Source: Nematopogon swammerdamellus (Eukaryota > Arthropoda > Insecta > Lepidoptera > Adelidae). From it: 64,000 bases of DNA. The notes under the pieces were generated by a model, which saw only the letters and a program-made list of their open reading frames with translations, did not search any database and was not told the DNA's origin. This document shows, piece after piece, positions 1-11,149 of this stretch (position 1 is its first letter; each line of letters starts with the position of its first letter). The stretch is from the NCBI GenBank assembly GCA_946902875.1, contig OX336340.1:4175739-4239738 (forward strand). The letters are read 5' to 3'. Both the position numbers and the translations under genes were made by a program.

Positions 1-330
1 CCCCGTAAATTTTTTACTTTTTCTTATTTTTATTTATTATTTGTTGTTATATCGGCCATAATAACACAGATTCAGATTCAGATTCAGATATTTATTTCGC
101 CATAAAGAACACACAACAATAACAATATTTCATTGAGGCATATGCATATTCAGTATGGTTCGTCATAATTTTTTTGGTCATGTTTCACATATTCTGTGAA
201 AATTTCAACGGTCTACCTATTACGGTTCAAGAAATACAGCCCTCGGACATACAGACAGACAGACAGACAGACAGGCGGCGGCGTAGGCTTTGTAATAGGG
301 TCCCGTACGACGGATACGGAACCCTAAAAA
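1..330 (+). repeat. Family A repeat, interrupted
   Basis: The left part is cut by the window edge. It shows the family's TCGGCCATAATAACACA segment, the (GACA)n core near 250-275 and the end GGATACGGAACCCTAAAAA. About 117 bp (69-185) interrupt it between two CACA copies. That insert starts with GATTCA repeats and looks like a short retroelement tail in minus orientation. No coding capacity. The repeat class is not established. Confidence 0.75.
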
Positions 331-625
331 TTGTACTCTCTATCTTAACATAGGACGGAATATTTTCTTTAATAATCATTTTGGCGATGTGAAGACTGGC
401 AGAAGGAAAGGAATTTGCAATGAGCTGCCTAGTCCGATCAAAATAGCGTAAGTACTGACGCATGACATGACTGACGACGCCCCTTACGCGTCGCCGAGCC
501 GCGCCGCCCGTTCTAATGGGGCTGGTCAGGGTCACGGAAGAAACAGCTGACTAGGTCATTTATTATTATGTAGGAAGCAAGTATTAGTACTTAGTAGTAT
601 TTTAGCAACAAAATTTTGTTTTGTC

Positions 626-890
626 AGCTTCTGTAACTGGGTGGTGCGATGCGTCGTCGTCGTCGGCGTTCGATCGTTGAAGTTAAGCACACAGGGCGCG
701 GACGGACTTTGGATGGGCGACCGTCCGATGTGAAAGCACTGATATGGTATCTAGTTCAAAACAAAGGTAAAGCGAGGCACTGAGATCCCATCGGCCGTGT
801 CGGCTACACTGAAATGGGTCTGTATTCGCGGAAATCCGCATTGAGCTGGATTCAGACTAGACTCAGTCGCTGAGACTAGTCTGACCTGAC
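626..890 (+). repeat. Divergent 5S-headed SINE fragment
   Basis: The stretch GAAGTTAAGCACACAGGGCG, followed by TTTGGATGGGCGACC, resembles the internal control region of 5S rRNA. It starts with GTCAGC like the better-preserved head at 905. A 14-bp hairpin with one mismatch and a TCG loop lies at 853-883. Not a functional 5S gene, because both end helices are missing. Confidence 0.5.
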
Positions 891-902
891 ATGTCTAATT
901 TT

Positions 903-1172
903 TTGTCAGCCTCGGTAGCTCAGTGATGCGGTCGGTCGACTGTTGTTAAGCATAGATACCTGGGCGCGGTCAGTACTTGGATGAGTGACCGCTAGACCGT
1001 TGGGGGCTGACCGTGGTTCGGATTCGACGTAAAACTGTAGGCCCCTTCCCTTCTCGCCTTACTATAGTTGGTAGAGTGGAGTTTATCCCGCCCGGGTTGC
1101 TACCACCGCACTGCATGAAAAGTCGGTCGAAACGGCTATGTTAAATAGTTGGTGTTTTCCATCCAGTTTATA
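903..1172 (+). repeat. Family S SINE, tRNA/5S chimeric head, 3'-truncated
   Basis: The head begins GTCAGCCTCGGTAGCTCAGT, containing TAGCTCAG, a tRNA box A match. It continues with the 5S-like GTTAAGCA...GGTCAGTACTTGGATGAGTG, then a tRNA box B-like GGTTCGGATTC. The shared core follows: ACTGTAGG, CTTCCCTTCT, then GCTACCACCGCACTG. The poly(A) tail module is absent. Confidence 0.75.
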
Positions 1173-1326
1173 CGTGTCTATCCTCTTCATACGTGCAAAC
1201 GAACCGGATATCAAAATGACAAGTTCTAGAGAGGATGCGCAGTTTTGAGGTATCTGTCACTCTTGCATAGGTTTTGGATAGATTCGTACTGAGATACACA
1301 CACACTAGCTATGTTATGTCCCACTT

Positions 1327-1535
1327 GTACCGTGTGGGGCCGGTACTCAAAAAGAATAGGCCCACTGCATCTCTCCCCGTGCATGTCGTAAAAGGCGACT
1401 ATAGGGATAGGGGCGAGATGCCGTGCTATAGTGCGACAGGCTAGCCACCTCTCACCTTGGCACGGTGGTTCCACCAAGTCACGCAGCAGGTGGGTCTGCG
1501 TGCCTTACTTGCCATTGATGTTATCTTGCCCGAAC
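1327..1535 (+). repeat. Family C repeat
   Basis: Starts with CCGTGTGGGGCCGGTACT, then CCCCGTGCATGTCGTAAAAG and the CACCTCTCACCTTGGCACGG block seen in other copies. It ends before the internal hairpin. Open frames through it are incidental. Confidence 0.65.
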
Positions 1536-1689
1536 TATTGAGAGATCACAATAGATCTATCTAGGTCACAGTGATAATAGGGATCAGGGGCCCTAAATCT
1601 CAATTTCAAATGATAAGTATGCCCCACTTACGATTTACGTAGGAGTTGCCTCTGAAATAGACATATGTACTAGCTGTAATACTACGTCT

Positions 1690-2036
1690 AAAATAGCTGA
1701 GCGCGGTCAGTACTTGGATGGGTGACCGCTCCATCGTTGGAGGCTGACCGTGGTTCGGATTCCACGTAAAACTGTAGGTCCCTTCCCTTCGTACTTTACT
1801 AGGTGGTAGGGCTTATAACCCGGCCGGGTTAGTGCCACCGCACTGGGCGAAACGTCGCGCGTCGGTCGAAACGGCTATGTACAATGGTTCGTGTTTTCCG
1901 TCCAGTTCAGTGTAGCCAACATGAAATGAAGTTAAGCACTGACATGGCACTTAGTTCACCCGGCGTTATGGGCTGACATCACGGATGTTGTAGGAGATGT
2001 AGCCGATCATGTCAGTATCCATAAAAAAAAAAAAAT
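1690..2036 (+). repeat. Family S SINE with 5S head remnant and poly(A)
   Basis: Begins inside the 5S-like segment (GCGGTCAGTACTTGGATGGG). It continues through box B-like GGTTCGGATTCC, the core and the complete tail (TTCACCCGGCGTTATGGGCT), and ends in a 13-nt A run. Only the first ~60 bp of the head is missing. Confidence 0.8.
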
Positions 2037-2279
2037 AGCTTACCCAAAACAGTGTACGCTGTCCGTCAGCTTGTCGCCGTGCCGGCTTCTATCCTGTAAC
2101 AAGATAACAGCTCGGATTAGCACCACTGTATTTCATTTCGCCGTTGATAACAAAAATGTGCAAAAGTTTTCGGGGGCTTAGCTATCTCTAGTTCAGTTCA
2201 CTTCAATTTATTGGTTCAATTTGAGTATTTTACAGTGAAACAATGTAGCACTTAATACTATAGATTGTGATTTTCCTTA

Positions 2280-2505
2280 TACCTATAATAAAATCCAACG
2301 TCTGCTTTCTGTCTGAGTGTCTGAGTGTATGTCTGTCTGTCCGCTTATAACTCGAGAACCACTGAACCGCTTTTAATAAAACAAAATTCTACGGATAGCT
2401 TGATTCTTCCCATCAACTATAGGCTACTTACTATCACGCTAAATGGCTTATGAGGTTAGCAGTGAAGTCAAATATGAGAGCGGGCGGAGCCGCGGGCACA
2501 GCTTG
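2280..2505 (+). mobile_element. Helitron-like non-autonomous element (family H), degenerate
   Basis: Contains the phrase TCGAGAACCACTGAACCG, typical of lepidopteran Helitron-like repeats. It ends in the GC hairpin GCGGGCGGAGCCGCGGGC followed by ACAGCTTG. The expected terminal CTRR is degraded to CTTG, so the right border is uncertain. Confidence 0.45.
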
Positions 2506-2980
2506 TATGTTTATAATTTCTATACAATTAAAAATATGTGAGAGAGAGATTTTGTACAATTTTAAACCCTAGTTAAATATTAATTAATGGTACAAAACAT
2601 GTCTTCGAATAAAATATACAAGAACATTAAAATATATTTTACGAATTTTCGAAATCGAGGCATAGTTAGGTTTTTCAGATCACAGGTTCAAGATACACAA
2701 AACAGTTGCACAAATATGTTTAACAATACACAATCAATCAAAACGTATTTTTATCATAGAGAACGTTTTCGAGGTAAAAAAATGGCTTAAGTGAAAGTTA
2801 GCTCAAAATATTATTTTTTTATTTTAGTGCTGATCACGGATTTTTGAAGAAGTAGCCCGTGATTACTACACTAAAGGCTAATATTTATAATCTAAAGGCT
2901 AAAAACTACTGCAAAATATAGAACAAATTCTTTGTCTACCGAACACACATTTTTGGTTGTAAAATATTATCATTTTAATA
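2506..2980. other. AT-rich spacer, nothing recognised
   Basis: Includes a 67-codon frame at 2587-2790 without recognisable domains and with AT-driven composition. I see no gene here. Confidence 0.5.
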
Positions 2981-2987
2981 TAGGTTT

Positions 2988-3180
2988 TTATATATTTATT
3001 TATTATTATTTCTTTTATAGTTTTAGTTTTAGGTAATTTTAATTTAGGTAGTTTTAGTTTTTATGTTGTTTGTTTTAAGTTTAGGGAATTTTTATTTTAG
3101 GTAGTTTTAGTTTTTATGTTGTTTGTTTTAAGTTTAGGTAATTTTAATTTAGGTAGTTTTAGTTTATATTCATAGTTGTG
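2988..3180 (+). repeat. 52-53-bp tandem repeat, about 3 copies
   Basis: The phrase GGTAGTTTTAGTTT recurs, with unit starts near 3031, 3083 and 3136. It resembles the AT-rich 3' tail after family F retroelement ends (near 8985), so this may be an amplified retroelement 3' end. Confidence 0.6.
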
Positions 3181-3189
3181 GACATGCAA

Positions 3190-3965
3190 GCATCACAATG
3201 TTACCTATAATTTAGAAATAAAGATTTTAGTGTTCATTTTAATATACAAACTATGTATACGGTAACCAAATGTCGATTTTTTCTTCAGCGTGAACTTTGA
3301 AGACTTGATCTCAGAAACTAAAGAGAATTTGAATGGATTTTTTATGACGCCATTTGTTTTATCTATCGATCACACGCTTTTCAAAGTGCGAAGGATCGAA
3401 ATTTATGAAACACCCCCCATACGCGCTACTCGGCGCCTTAAGATTATATAATATCCGTACCGATTGCAAAAAAGACCGATTTCAACATTCTATAAGCTGA
3501 TTCGTCAAGTAAAAATAAAAATCCAATAATCTCAAACTAGTTAAAAAATAAATTTTGCAGATAAAAAAAAAACACACACACACACAAAGGCCAAAGTAGT
3601 TCGTGTAAACTCCAGAATCAGCTTACAATTTATTAATGGTAGGCATTGCTGCAAGTTTTTTTTTAAGCGAAAAATTCACCGAATTAATATTGATGTGATC
3701 ACGTGCCCACCGAACGCCAGTTGCGATACGACTCGGCTTGCCATAATTGTGTATTTAGTTTAAGCAAAGCAACAAGCAATGTAGGCCCAAGCCTTGCTAT
3801 GCTTTCGCTTTCGACTGGGGCCTGCGTCCGAGCTTCTGTCGAAACGAAAACGAGAGTAAATTGCTGTATAGAATACAAGTGAATTAAATGTATATGTAGG
3901 TAGGTAGTAGCATTGTTTATTATTTTTTTCATTGAACATTTCATTAAACCAACCTAACTTATAAA
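3190..3965. other. Unassigned spacer
   Basis: AT-rich with short frames in several phases on the minus strand (3699-4023). They show no domain, and overlapping frames in the same DNA argue against coding. Nothing supported. Confidence 0.4.
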
Positions 3966-3973
3966 TAAAAAAG

Positions 3974-4197
3974 CGGCCAAGTGCGAGTCGAGCTCGCGTG
4001 GAGTGGGATCTAAATTCGTTCAATTACGCTATACGTGCGTGATCGGGTAATCAAACTCTATCTACAAAATTTCAACTTTTTTCTTCCCGTAGATTCGGAG
4101 AAAATAAAGTGTGACAGACGGACAGACAGACACAAGAGTAATCCTATAAGGGTTCTGTTTTTTTCCTCTTTTGAAGTGCGGAACAGAACCCTAAAAA
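3974..4197 (+). repeat. Family A repeat, divergent subfamily
   Basis: Starts CGGCCAAGTGCGAGTCGAGC, has GACAGACGGACAGACAGACA at about 4111 and ends GGAACAGAACCCTAAAAA. The middle differs from the standard copies (AAGGGTTCTG then GCGGAACAGAACCC). Confidence 0.6.
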
Positions 4198-4507
4198 TCT
4201 CCTCCATGTCTCCCGATTCAACCATGGTTCCTAGGACGCTTTTCCAGACTTATGCAAGATTTTAACCCTGAATTGCACAGAAAAAATATACTTGTGCGTG
4301 ACGAAATTTATTTAGCACTTGTTGCCAACGTTACTAAAATTTGCTAAACGTTGCTTAAAGTTGCTAACGTATTGATTTAAATTTCAAAACTACATACTGA
4401 ACAGGCCCACAAATAATTGAAAGCTTTTTAATAAAAAATTGGGCATAATATTTTTTTTTTTGTAATTTCAAGCAAATATTCTGTCTTGCTGCGATAAATA
4501 CGGAATA

Positions 4508-4531
4508 TAACCTGGGACCGGCCCCACACGG
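4508..4531 (-). repeat. Family C head fragment
   Basis: A lone ACCGGCCCCACACGGTAC segment, the reverse complement of the head shared by family C and some SINEs. Too short to assign further. Confidence 0.4.
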
Positions 4532-4844
4532 TACAGACCTAATTACACATGCTTGTAATTTTCTTCCCCACACGGAAACCTACAAGGTTGTGACATTCTT
4601 CCGTAGAGTATTGCCTGGTTTGCATTTTCGTTCGTCATCATGAAAAAGCGCGTGGCAATCGCTTGCATTATGCATTGTGCATATTTTAAAAGCCCAATTT
4701 ACATTTTATGGAAATTATGTAGTGACAATATCGTCGCCACACCATTTTCGTTGTCCTTTTACAATTTTGCGATTGGTTAATTACAAATTAATTGCGCGAG
4801 GAGATAGGTACAGACAGTTGGATATAGGTAATAGCTAATAGTTA

Positions 4845-5545
4845 GTTGGGTAGGATTTAACCTGTCCGAACTGGTACGCATCGTACTGAATTTCCCTTGT
4901 CTGATAGTAGAGTCGGGTTTAACACGTCCGGACTGGTACGCATCGTACTGAATTTCGCTTGTCTGATAGTAGAGTAGGGTTTAACACGTCCGGACTGGTA
5001 CGCATCGTACTGAATTTCCCTTGTCTGATAGTAGAGTAGGGTTTAACACGTCCGGACTGGTACGCATCGTACTGAATTTCCCTTGTCTGATAGTAGAGTA
5101 GGGTTTAACACGTCCGGACTGGTACGTATCGTACTGAATTTCCCTTGTCTGATAGTTAAGTAGGGTTCAACACGTCCGGACTGGTACGCATCGTACTGAA
5201 TTTCCCTTGTCTAATAGTTGAGTAGGATTTAACACGTCCGTATTGGTACGCATCGCACTGAATTTCCCTTGTCTAATAGTTTGGTAGGGGTTGACACGTC
5301 CGGACCGGTACGCATCGTACTGAATTTCCCTTGTCTAATAGTTTGGTAAGGGTTGACACGTCCGGACTGGTACGCATCGCACTGAATTTCCCTTGTCTAA
5401 TAGTTGAGTAGGGTTTAACACGACCCGACTGGTACGCATAGCACTGGTTAAAAGGTTCGCCGAAGCGGTTAATGTATGCGTTCGTGTTTTCTGTGTTCAG
5501 TGTAGCTGGCAAGACCAACTGGCGGCATGGCATGGTGTTTTAAGA
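4845..5545 (+). repeat. SINE-derived 62-bp minisatellite (10 units)
   Basis: Unit starts at 4859, 4921, 4983, 5045, 5107, 5169, 5231, 5293, 5355 and 5417, an exact 62-bp period. Each holds CGTCCGGACTGGTACGCATC or a close variant, plus GAATTTCCCTTGTCT. The unit resembles the SINE core (GGGTTTAACCCGCCCGGGTT, then GGTACCACCGCACTGAATG). The DNA after the last unit continues into the SINE's TTCGTGTTTTC and TTCAGTGTAGC segments. This is a SINE whose core was amplified in tandem. The minus-strand frame across it is incidental. Confidence 0.85.
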
Positions 5546-7080
5546 CTAAATCAATAAAACTTCATTACCGTAACATCGTCATCGTAATTTCAACAGGTTT
5601 TTTTATCGAACCATACATGGTCCTATCTTAGGATGTCGGCACATTACTTTTTCCTGACGTATGTATATTAGTGCTTCCCTTTCGAAACAGATCAACGAAT
5701 ATTCCATCGCATCGCAACGGACAATGACAAACTTTCGCGAAAGTATTTTCATAATAAATTTAATATCATCTTGCATGTTGTATGTATGGGTAATACGTGC
5801 GCGTGCGCTTCTGAATGAACTGGTTATTATCTCTCATCTCGTCGTTATTGTTCGCGCGCCGCCGCAGTGGACTTTCCGGATACTGCAGCCAGTTCTGCTT
5901 TGTAATTAATTACACTGTCTATCCATCCACGTGCGATTGAAGAATGAATACATACCTACAACGCAGATTTATGTGAAACTGTTACACATTGTATGATTCG
6001 GTCCGTTTGAAATTCACAGACCTCATGCATTACATGACCCTCGGGTACATTGAAAATTACTTTTAGGGCGTATTCAAATATAAAAATTGACAAAAAAATT
6101 TCAAAATACAATTAAAAAATTAAAATTCTTAATTTTCAAGTGCTTACACGATCATATATGCATACACGAAAACCATTTTAACTACTCACACTGTTAACAA
6201 CAAACTTTGACAATTGGATACACTTTGTATCATTAGATTTTGATTATGATTTATTACATTTCTTTGTAATAAACTTGTAATAAACGTGAACTAATTTTTT
6301 TTTTATTTGACTTGATAATATCAATTATCAATTATATTATAATATGAAGTATCAAAATTTACGATGGCACTATACACCAGATATAGGTAATTTAAATAGG
6401 CAGTGTGGTCTGATTCTTGAGTATTTATGTTTATGCTTGTCTTATGAACTTGTAACTCGATACTTCCCTCTGCCTGCACTGCCGGCACAATTGCACTGTG
6501 GCGGCACAAAACAACCTGCACTGCACTACAATGCGGTTCAGAAAATTTTTATGAATTTTTTAAAGAGTTTGACCTAAGCTAGAGTCAACACGAAACATTA
6601 ACGGAACAAACATCTAACGTTCTAGTCTAGACCCATTCTTCCAAGTAAGCTGAAAGGTAAATATTGAATCTTTGAAAAGACTGCATGGCCAAAAAAATAT
6701 AATATAATATGACATGCAATATGCATGTCATTTAGCTCGATAAAATTATTTAGCTCGGATTTTGGCTTTTTTTTTACTTTTATGTGTCTACTGGTTATTC
6801 ATCTATACAGGTGCATGAAACTATAATTACCTGCACGCAATTTCTTCCAGTCAGCATTATCTCATTAAACTTCTTGAAATCTAATAATAACACACGAGCG
6901 ATTGTTTTAAGTGACAATTTGTTCAAACCCGATCGAGTGGGGCCATCGCTTTGAAAAGTTTTGAAAGGCGATTTTAAAATATACCACAATGAACCACTTA
7001 ATGGTTTAGAACCAAAAACAATTAAATAAAAATGTTATAAAACTCGACTACGAAAAGCTCTTAGAGAGCAGTAGAAAATG
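5546..7080. other. Unassigned AT-rich region
   Basis: No recognisable gene or family. Short frames at 5661-5909, 6321-6577 and 6795-6989 overlap on opposite strands and show no motifs. Confidence 0.4.
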
Positions 7081-7134
7081 CTGTCTTTCGTTTTCCGTAT
7101 GGTCGGGTTTTATGAAATTTTTATTTATTTTTTA

Positions 7135-7476
7135 TTAGCTTTTGCCCGCGGCTTCGCTCGCGTGTAATTCGTATTTAAAAAAAGAAAGTAAGTAAGCAAG
7201 AAAGAAGGCCGAGCTACGTTCCTGCGTTACCTTTATTTCGGCGCGCGGCGTAACGGGTATTGTGTTTTATTTATCCTATCCTGTGTCCTAAGTTTCATTG
7301 AATTCGGATGATCGGTGTAAGAGTTATAGAGGAACATACATACATAAAGAAAAGATTTATAAAAACCGCCAATTTAGTTTTACTATCATACATAGAGTCT
7401 AAAAACGCAGTATGTCATCATAAAACAAAGTAACTTACTCCATGACCATCCCTTACAGATTTATTATTAGTATTGA
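7135..7476 (-). mobile_element. Helitron-like non-autonomous element (family H)
   Basis: Read on the minus strand it starts TCAATACTAATAATAAATCT, preceded by A. It ends GCCGCGGGCAAAAGCTAA followed by T, fitting Helitron rules (5' TC, 3' CTRR, A/T target). The terminal hairpin pairs CGCG-A-GC with GCCGCG around GAA (one bulged A). It carries a single copy of the GGCCGAGCTACGTTC unit that is expanded elsewhere. Confidence 0.75.
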
Positions 7477-7852
7477 TTTATTTGTCGATGCACAAGAGTG
7501 CGAGCAATAGATCGCCCCAGACTCCAGCGCAGCTCGCTCGCGGTATTCTGCTCACGCGACGCATACCTACCGCTTGTCGCTCTTGTGAAAGTGTCATCAC
7601 TCGAATAGTCTTGTAGCAAGATGTAGCTGTTTCTGTTGAAGATTATCTTTGAGAAACTGGTATTTTATTTAAAGAAAAGGGTTAACTTATTAATTAATTA
7701 ATAAAATATAAAAAAAAATAATACAAATATTCTTACAAAGATTACTTACACACCACTCTACACTCTACGGATCCTCCGAGCGGGGTGAATTTGGCTGAGC
7801 CTGAGACTTCGATCTCGGGCACAGCCACCCAGTTCGAAAACAATAAAAAAAA

Positions 7853-8131
7853 CCACACGCTGTATCCCGACAATCGGATTAAGTAGAGTAATCGGAGTTG
7901 TGCTGCAGGTAGTCTTGTAAATTACAGTACAACACCGACCACCGCGTTTATATCCAAAGTATGCGGACAAGATAACTATCAAGCAGCAAGTAAGGCACGA
8001 AGACCCACCTGGCTGCATGACTCGGTGGAAGGGCCGTTCCAAGGTGAGAGGTGGCTAACCCGTCACCCTTTAGCACGGTATCTTGTCCTTATCCCTTAGT
8101 CGCTTTTTACGACATCACGGAGAGAGATGCA
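7853..8131 (-). repeat. Family C repeat
   Basis: The reverse strand shows GTCGTAAAAAGCGACTAAGG, the CACCTCTCACCTTGGAACGG block, the hairpin half GGTGTTGTACTG with CTGCAGCACAACTC, and ends TCGGGATACAGCGTGTGG. The open frame at 7758-8042 recurs in other C copies because this GC-rich phase lacks stops. Confidence 0.7.
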
Positions 8132-8164
8132 AATATTACTTCTCTTAAATTATTAGATAGATAA

Positions 8165-8800
8165 TAAATAACGGATACACAGAATGGGTGTCTGTGCAGG
8201 TAATTTTGATTAGATTAATCTATGATTTCAATCAGCTGAATTTTCCATTCAGTATGCTCTATAAAATTGAGAGATATCTACTTAATATATACCTACACAC
8301 ACACACGTTAATTAATTACACGTGATTAAATGTATTATTATTAATCAAACCAAAATAAATGTCACTAATTAATCACAATAAAACCTTAATATTGATTGAA
8401 TGTTGATACTATAATTCGATAATTTTTTATTTACTAGATAATATCGTCATTCTGAAATGACGATAGCGAATAATTAATATGTCTGATATGATTATAGTGC
8501 GTTTATTTTTACAAATGATACAATCTAGCAATACGAAGGATTATACCTACCTAAATAGATTTATCGACTTATTGAATGCAAAAAAAAGTGTATATTTAGA
8601 CCGTAGGAAAGTTAAAATACCTTTGAAACCGAGATTACATTTACGAATTACCATTGCGATGGGATTTTTGTTGTTCGAAAACAATACTGTTGAAAATGAG
8701 ACGACTCCGAATTACCGCACCGACGACAGTACCGACACGTAAAATCAATCCAAAATCACCATGAAAAAGAACATCTTAGATTCTTGCAAAGTTCTGTCTA
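8165..8800. other. Unassigned region with an unrecognised 87-codon frame
   Basis: A plus-strand frame at 8479-8742 begins MSDMIIVRLFLQM and ends in NYRTDDSTDT. I recognise no domain, and no promoter or splice context is visible. It could be a chance frame. Confidence 0.2.
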
Positions 8801-8809
8801 CAGTTGAGC

Positions 8810-9050
8810 AGTGAAGCCAAACACTTTTTGAAGTGGCATGGCCCTCTGCTGGTGGACGCAACTGACGTCCCGCAATCAAGGGCCTACTTAAATTCAAAGG
8901 GTTAAAGTCTTGCTATCCAGCGAAGTACTTAATGCCGCAAGTGTTCTTAGAGCTTTTGAATACACCCCTTCGATTTGTATTAGGTAGTTTTAGTTATTTA
9001 GTTTTTTAATTATTTGTATTTCTTTTTATATTGAAATACATATTATTTAG
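8810..9050 (+). pseudogene. Family F retroelement tail, decayed
   Basis: Contains AGCAGTGAAGCCAA, GTGGACGCAACTGACGTCCC, CTTGCTATCCAGCG and AATGCCGCAAGTGTTCTTAG, the conserved 3' coding end of family F, followed by its AT-rich tail. Frameshifts and deletions leave no continuous frame. Confidence 0.55.
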
Positions 9051-9752
9051 TGAAGTCTACATAATAGTGTCACGAATATAAACTCCAATGTAGCGTATCA
9101 CATATTTATTCACTTGTCTCGGTTAATCAATTCTACAAACAATATCTAGTACACTATCGTCTTCTTCGTCGATCCGTCCACACGACCGCCTGCCAGCCAG
9201 CCAGCCGCAATCTGCCCTCTCTTCCCGCTCCCCTCCACTACTCGCTCCCCACTTCTGCATCCTCTCTTCTTATTGGTGTTCGTTACACTTCACAAATTCA
9301 AACCAACCAATTAGGAGCGACCATGAGTGTTGCCTGTTTGTTACTAAAGTACTCCCGGAAATGAAATATTAAAATTAAAACTTATACGAATCATGACAAT
9401 AGGCTAGTTAAAGCGGTTAAAAAAATATGAACAATTTGAATTTGAAAAAAAACATTTTTAAAGTAATTAAGGAAGTGACTAACTTTTTTATTCCGGCATC
9501 ACTCACTTCAAAGTCTTTTCGGTAAGTCGGACCTTCAGCTCTATGTGAAATAAAGCGTTACTAAAAGTGACGCGCTTAGTAGTAAAATAATCTTACGACC
9601 GACATACGCTAGCCTAATGTTATGAGAAGATATTTGTGGGCAAATCAAAGAAGCTTTTCATAATATAATGAAAATATTAATAGGACACAAACTTACTTAC
9701 TGGAAATTACATTCCAAGTTTATTAGAACCGCCTGGCTTATGTCATGACGAT

Positions 9753-10165
9753 GGAAAGCGGCCCGATGGCATGACGTTGACCCCGTGGAGCAAAGGGAGG
9801 GCGTTGGTGTGGGACGCAACGTGTGTGGACACCCTTGCCCCCACTCACATTGTTGGTTCCTCCATCTCTGCCGGGTCTGCTGCTCTCGGGGCCCAAAATT
9901 TGAAGAAGAGCAAATATTCTACGCTGTGTTGCTGCTTTGAGTTTTTAGCCTTCGCCGTGGAAACCCTTGGCGTGTGGTCGCCCGACGCAAAATGCTTTTC
10001 TGATCAGCTCGGAAAGCTGTTAATAGAAAAGTCGGGCGACCGCCGCGCCAAATCCTTTTTCCTCCAGCGAATAGGGCTGGAGATTCAAAGGGGCAACGCG
10101 GCTAGTGTTTTGGGTACGGTGGGGGAGTCGGCGGAGATGGATGAAATTATTTTTATTTAATAGGT
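9753..10165 (+). pseudogene. Retroelement ORF C-terminal domain (W-D-A-T family), 5'-truncated
   Basis: An open frame of about 135 codons reads GKRPDGMTLTPWSKGRALVW, then DATCVDTLAPTH, ETLGVWSPDAK, GDRRAKSFF and QRIGLEIQRGNAASVLGT. I know this pattern as a TE-encoded C-terminal domain in many invertebrates. The RPD...WDAT layout could be a nuclease-like fold, but that is inference. The upstream polymerase is missing, consistent with 5' truncation on insertion. This is the least damaged of the window's F copies. An AT-rich tail follows. Confidence 0.6.
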
Positions 10166-10282
10166 GTTAATTTTAGTTTTAGTTTTTTTTTCATTGTTAT
10201 TGTGATTTTCTAATAAGTGAATTTGTACATTGTAATATTGAATTAAAGATAGATAAAAATTACTGGAAATAAAAAGGTCAAT

Positions 10283-10462
10283 TTAGGTGGTAGAGTTTCA
10301 TGCGTCCGAATTGGTACGACGAAGCGTCAATGAAAGCAGTTCGTGTTTCCCGTCCAGTGGGACTCACTGACATGGCACCTAGCTCGCCAAGGTTCGAGCT
10401 AACATCACGGGTGTGTAATAGATGATATTGCCAATCATGTCAGGTTCCGTAAACAATAAAAT
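10283..10462 (+). repeat. Family S SINE, degenerate core and tail
   Basis: Shows AGGTGGTAGAGTTTC, TTCGTGTTTCCCGTCCAGT, CACTGACATGGCACCTAG and ATCATGTCAGGTTCCG, all family S landmarks with many substitutions. The head is absent. Confidence 0.6.
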
Positions 10463-10464
10463 TT

Positions 10465-11145
10465 TCTCTATACTACCATTGCCTCGTCGATTGCATCAAC
10501 AGGTAATGATTAGAAACTTTCCACCAGTCTACATGAGCTACCACGAACCCAATTTCATCAGTAAGATCTCGCAATTTAATCTACACTCGGCCGTCTCACA
10601 TCGCTTATAAAATTCTGCAACACACCATTATAGATCGTTGCACAGACTCTATGACTACCGAGTCACTGGCTACCTAGAACAAAATGTACACGAGGCCAAT
10701 CCGCTAAGAAATAAATCGAAAATCGAGTACAATATTCGAGTTCATAAAATAAATACAATTTATACATAATTACGGAATATTGCTGCTACCTAGTCGGACC
10801 AATTTCAGCTGAACACGTACGGATTACGTATAGATACATACATACATTCAATAATGCACGTACAATTAATAAAGAGAAGAACCTAAAAATTTTTTTACAT
10901 ACCTTAATGGACAAGTATCTTTGTATATTTGTGTATTATCTTAGATATTTAATAATTAGTATGTATTCACACCTATAAATAGGCGTGAACAAAACCTATA
11001 GTACCTATAGGTTTTATTCAACTAGCATGTACTTACATGTATTATTTGTAAGTATTTTTAAATTAATTGTTCTATCTTCAATTCTCGCACTCAACTATTT
11101 TGCTACCACTTACATTTCACTATACTAATCGACTCTCAAACCTCT
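10465..11145. other. Unassigned AT-rich region
   Basis: No gene or repeat family recognised. The short frame at 10422-10610 starts inside the SINE and is not convincing. Confidence 0.4.
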
Positions 11146-11149
11146 AAAG

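Noticed and set aside
905..1010. Possible 5S rRNA gene
   Set aside because: Only the internal control region matches; terminal helices are replaced and the sequence continues as a SINE.
4845..5445. CRISPR-like regular array
   Set aside because: Contiguous 62-bp tandem units without unique spacers, in eukaryotic DNA, derived from a SINE.
7758..8042. Open frame recurring in family C copies (CCLIVILSEYFAKRGGRCC-like)
   Set aside because: The same phase is open in several copies, but reading borders vary, starts are not conserved, and the frame spans the RNA hairpin; most likely stop-poor GC-rich repeat.
9060..9330. Possible LTR (CACGAATATAAACTCC...)
   Set aside because: No second copy, no TG...CA ends and no primer-binding site found.
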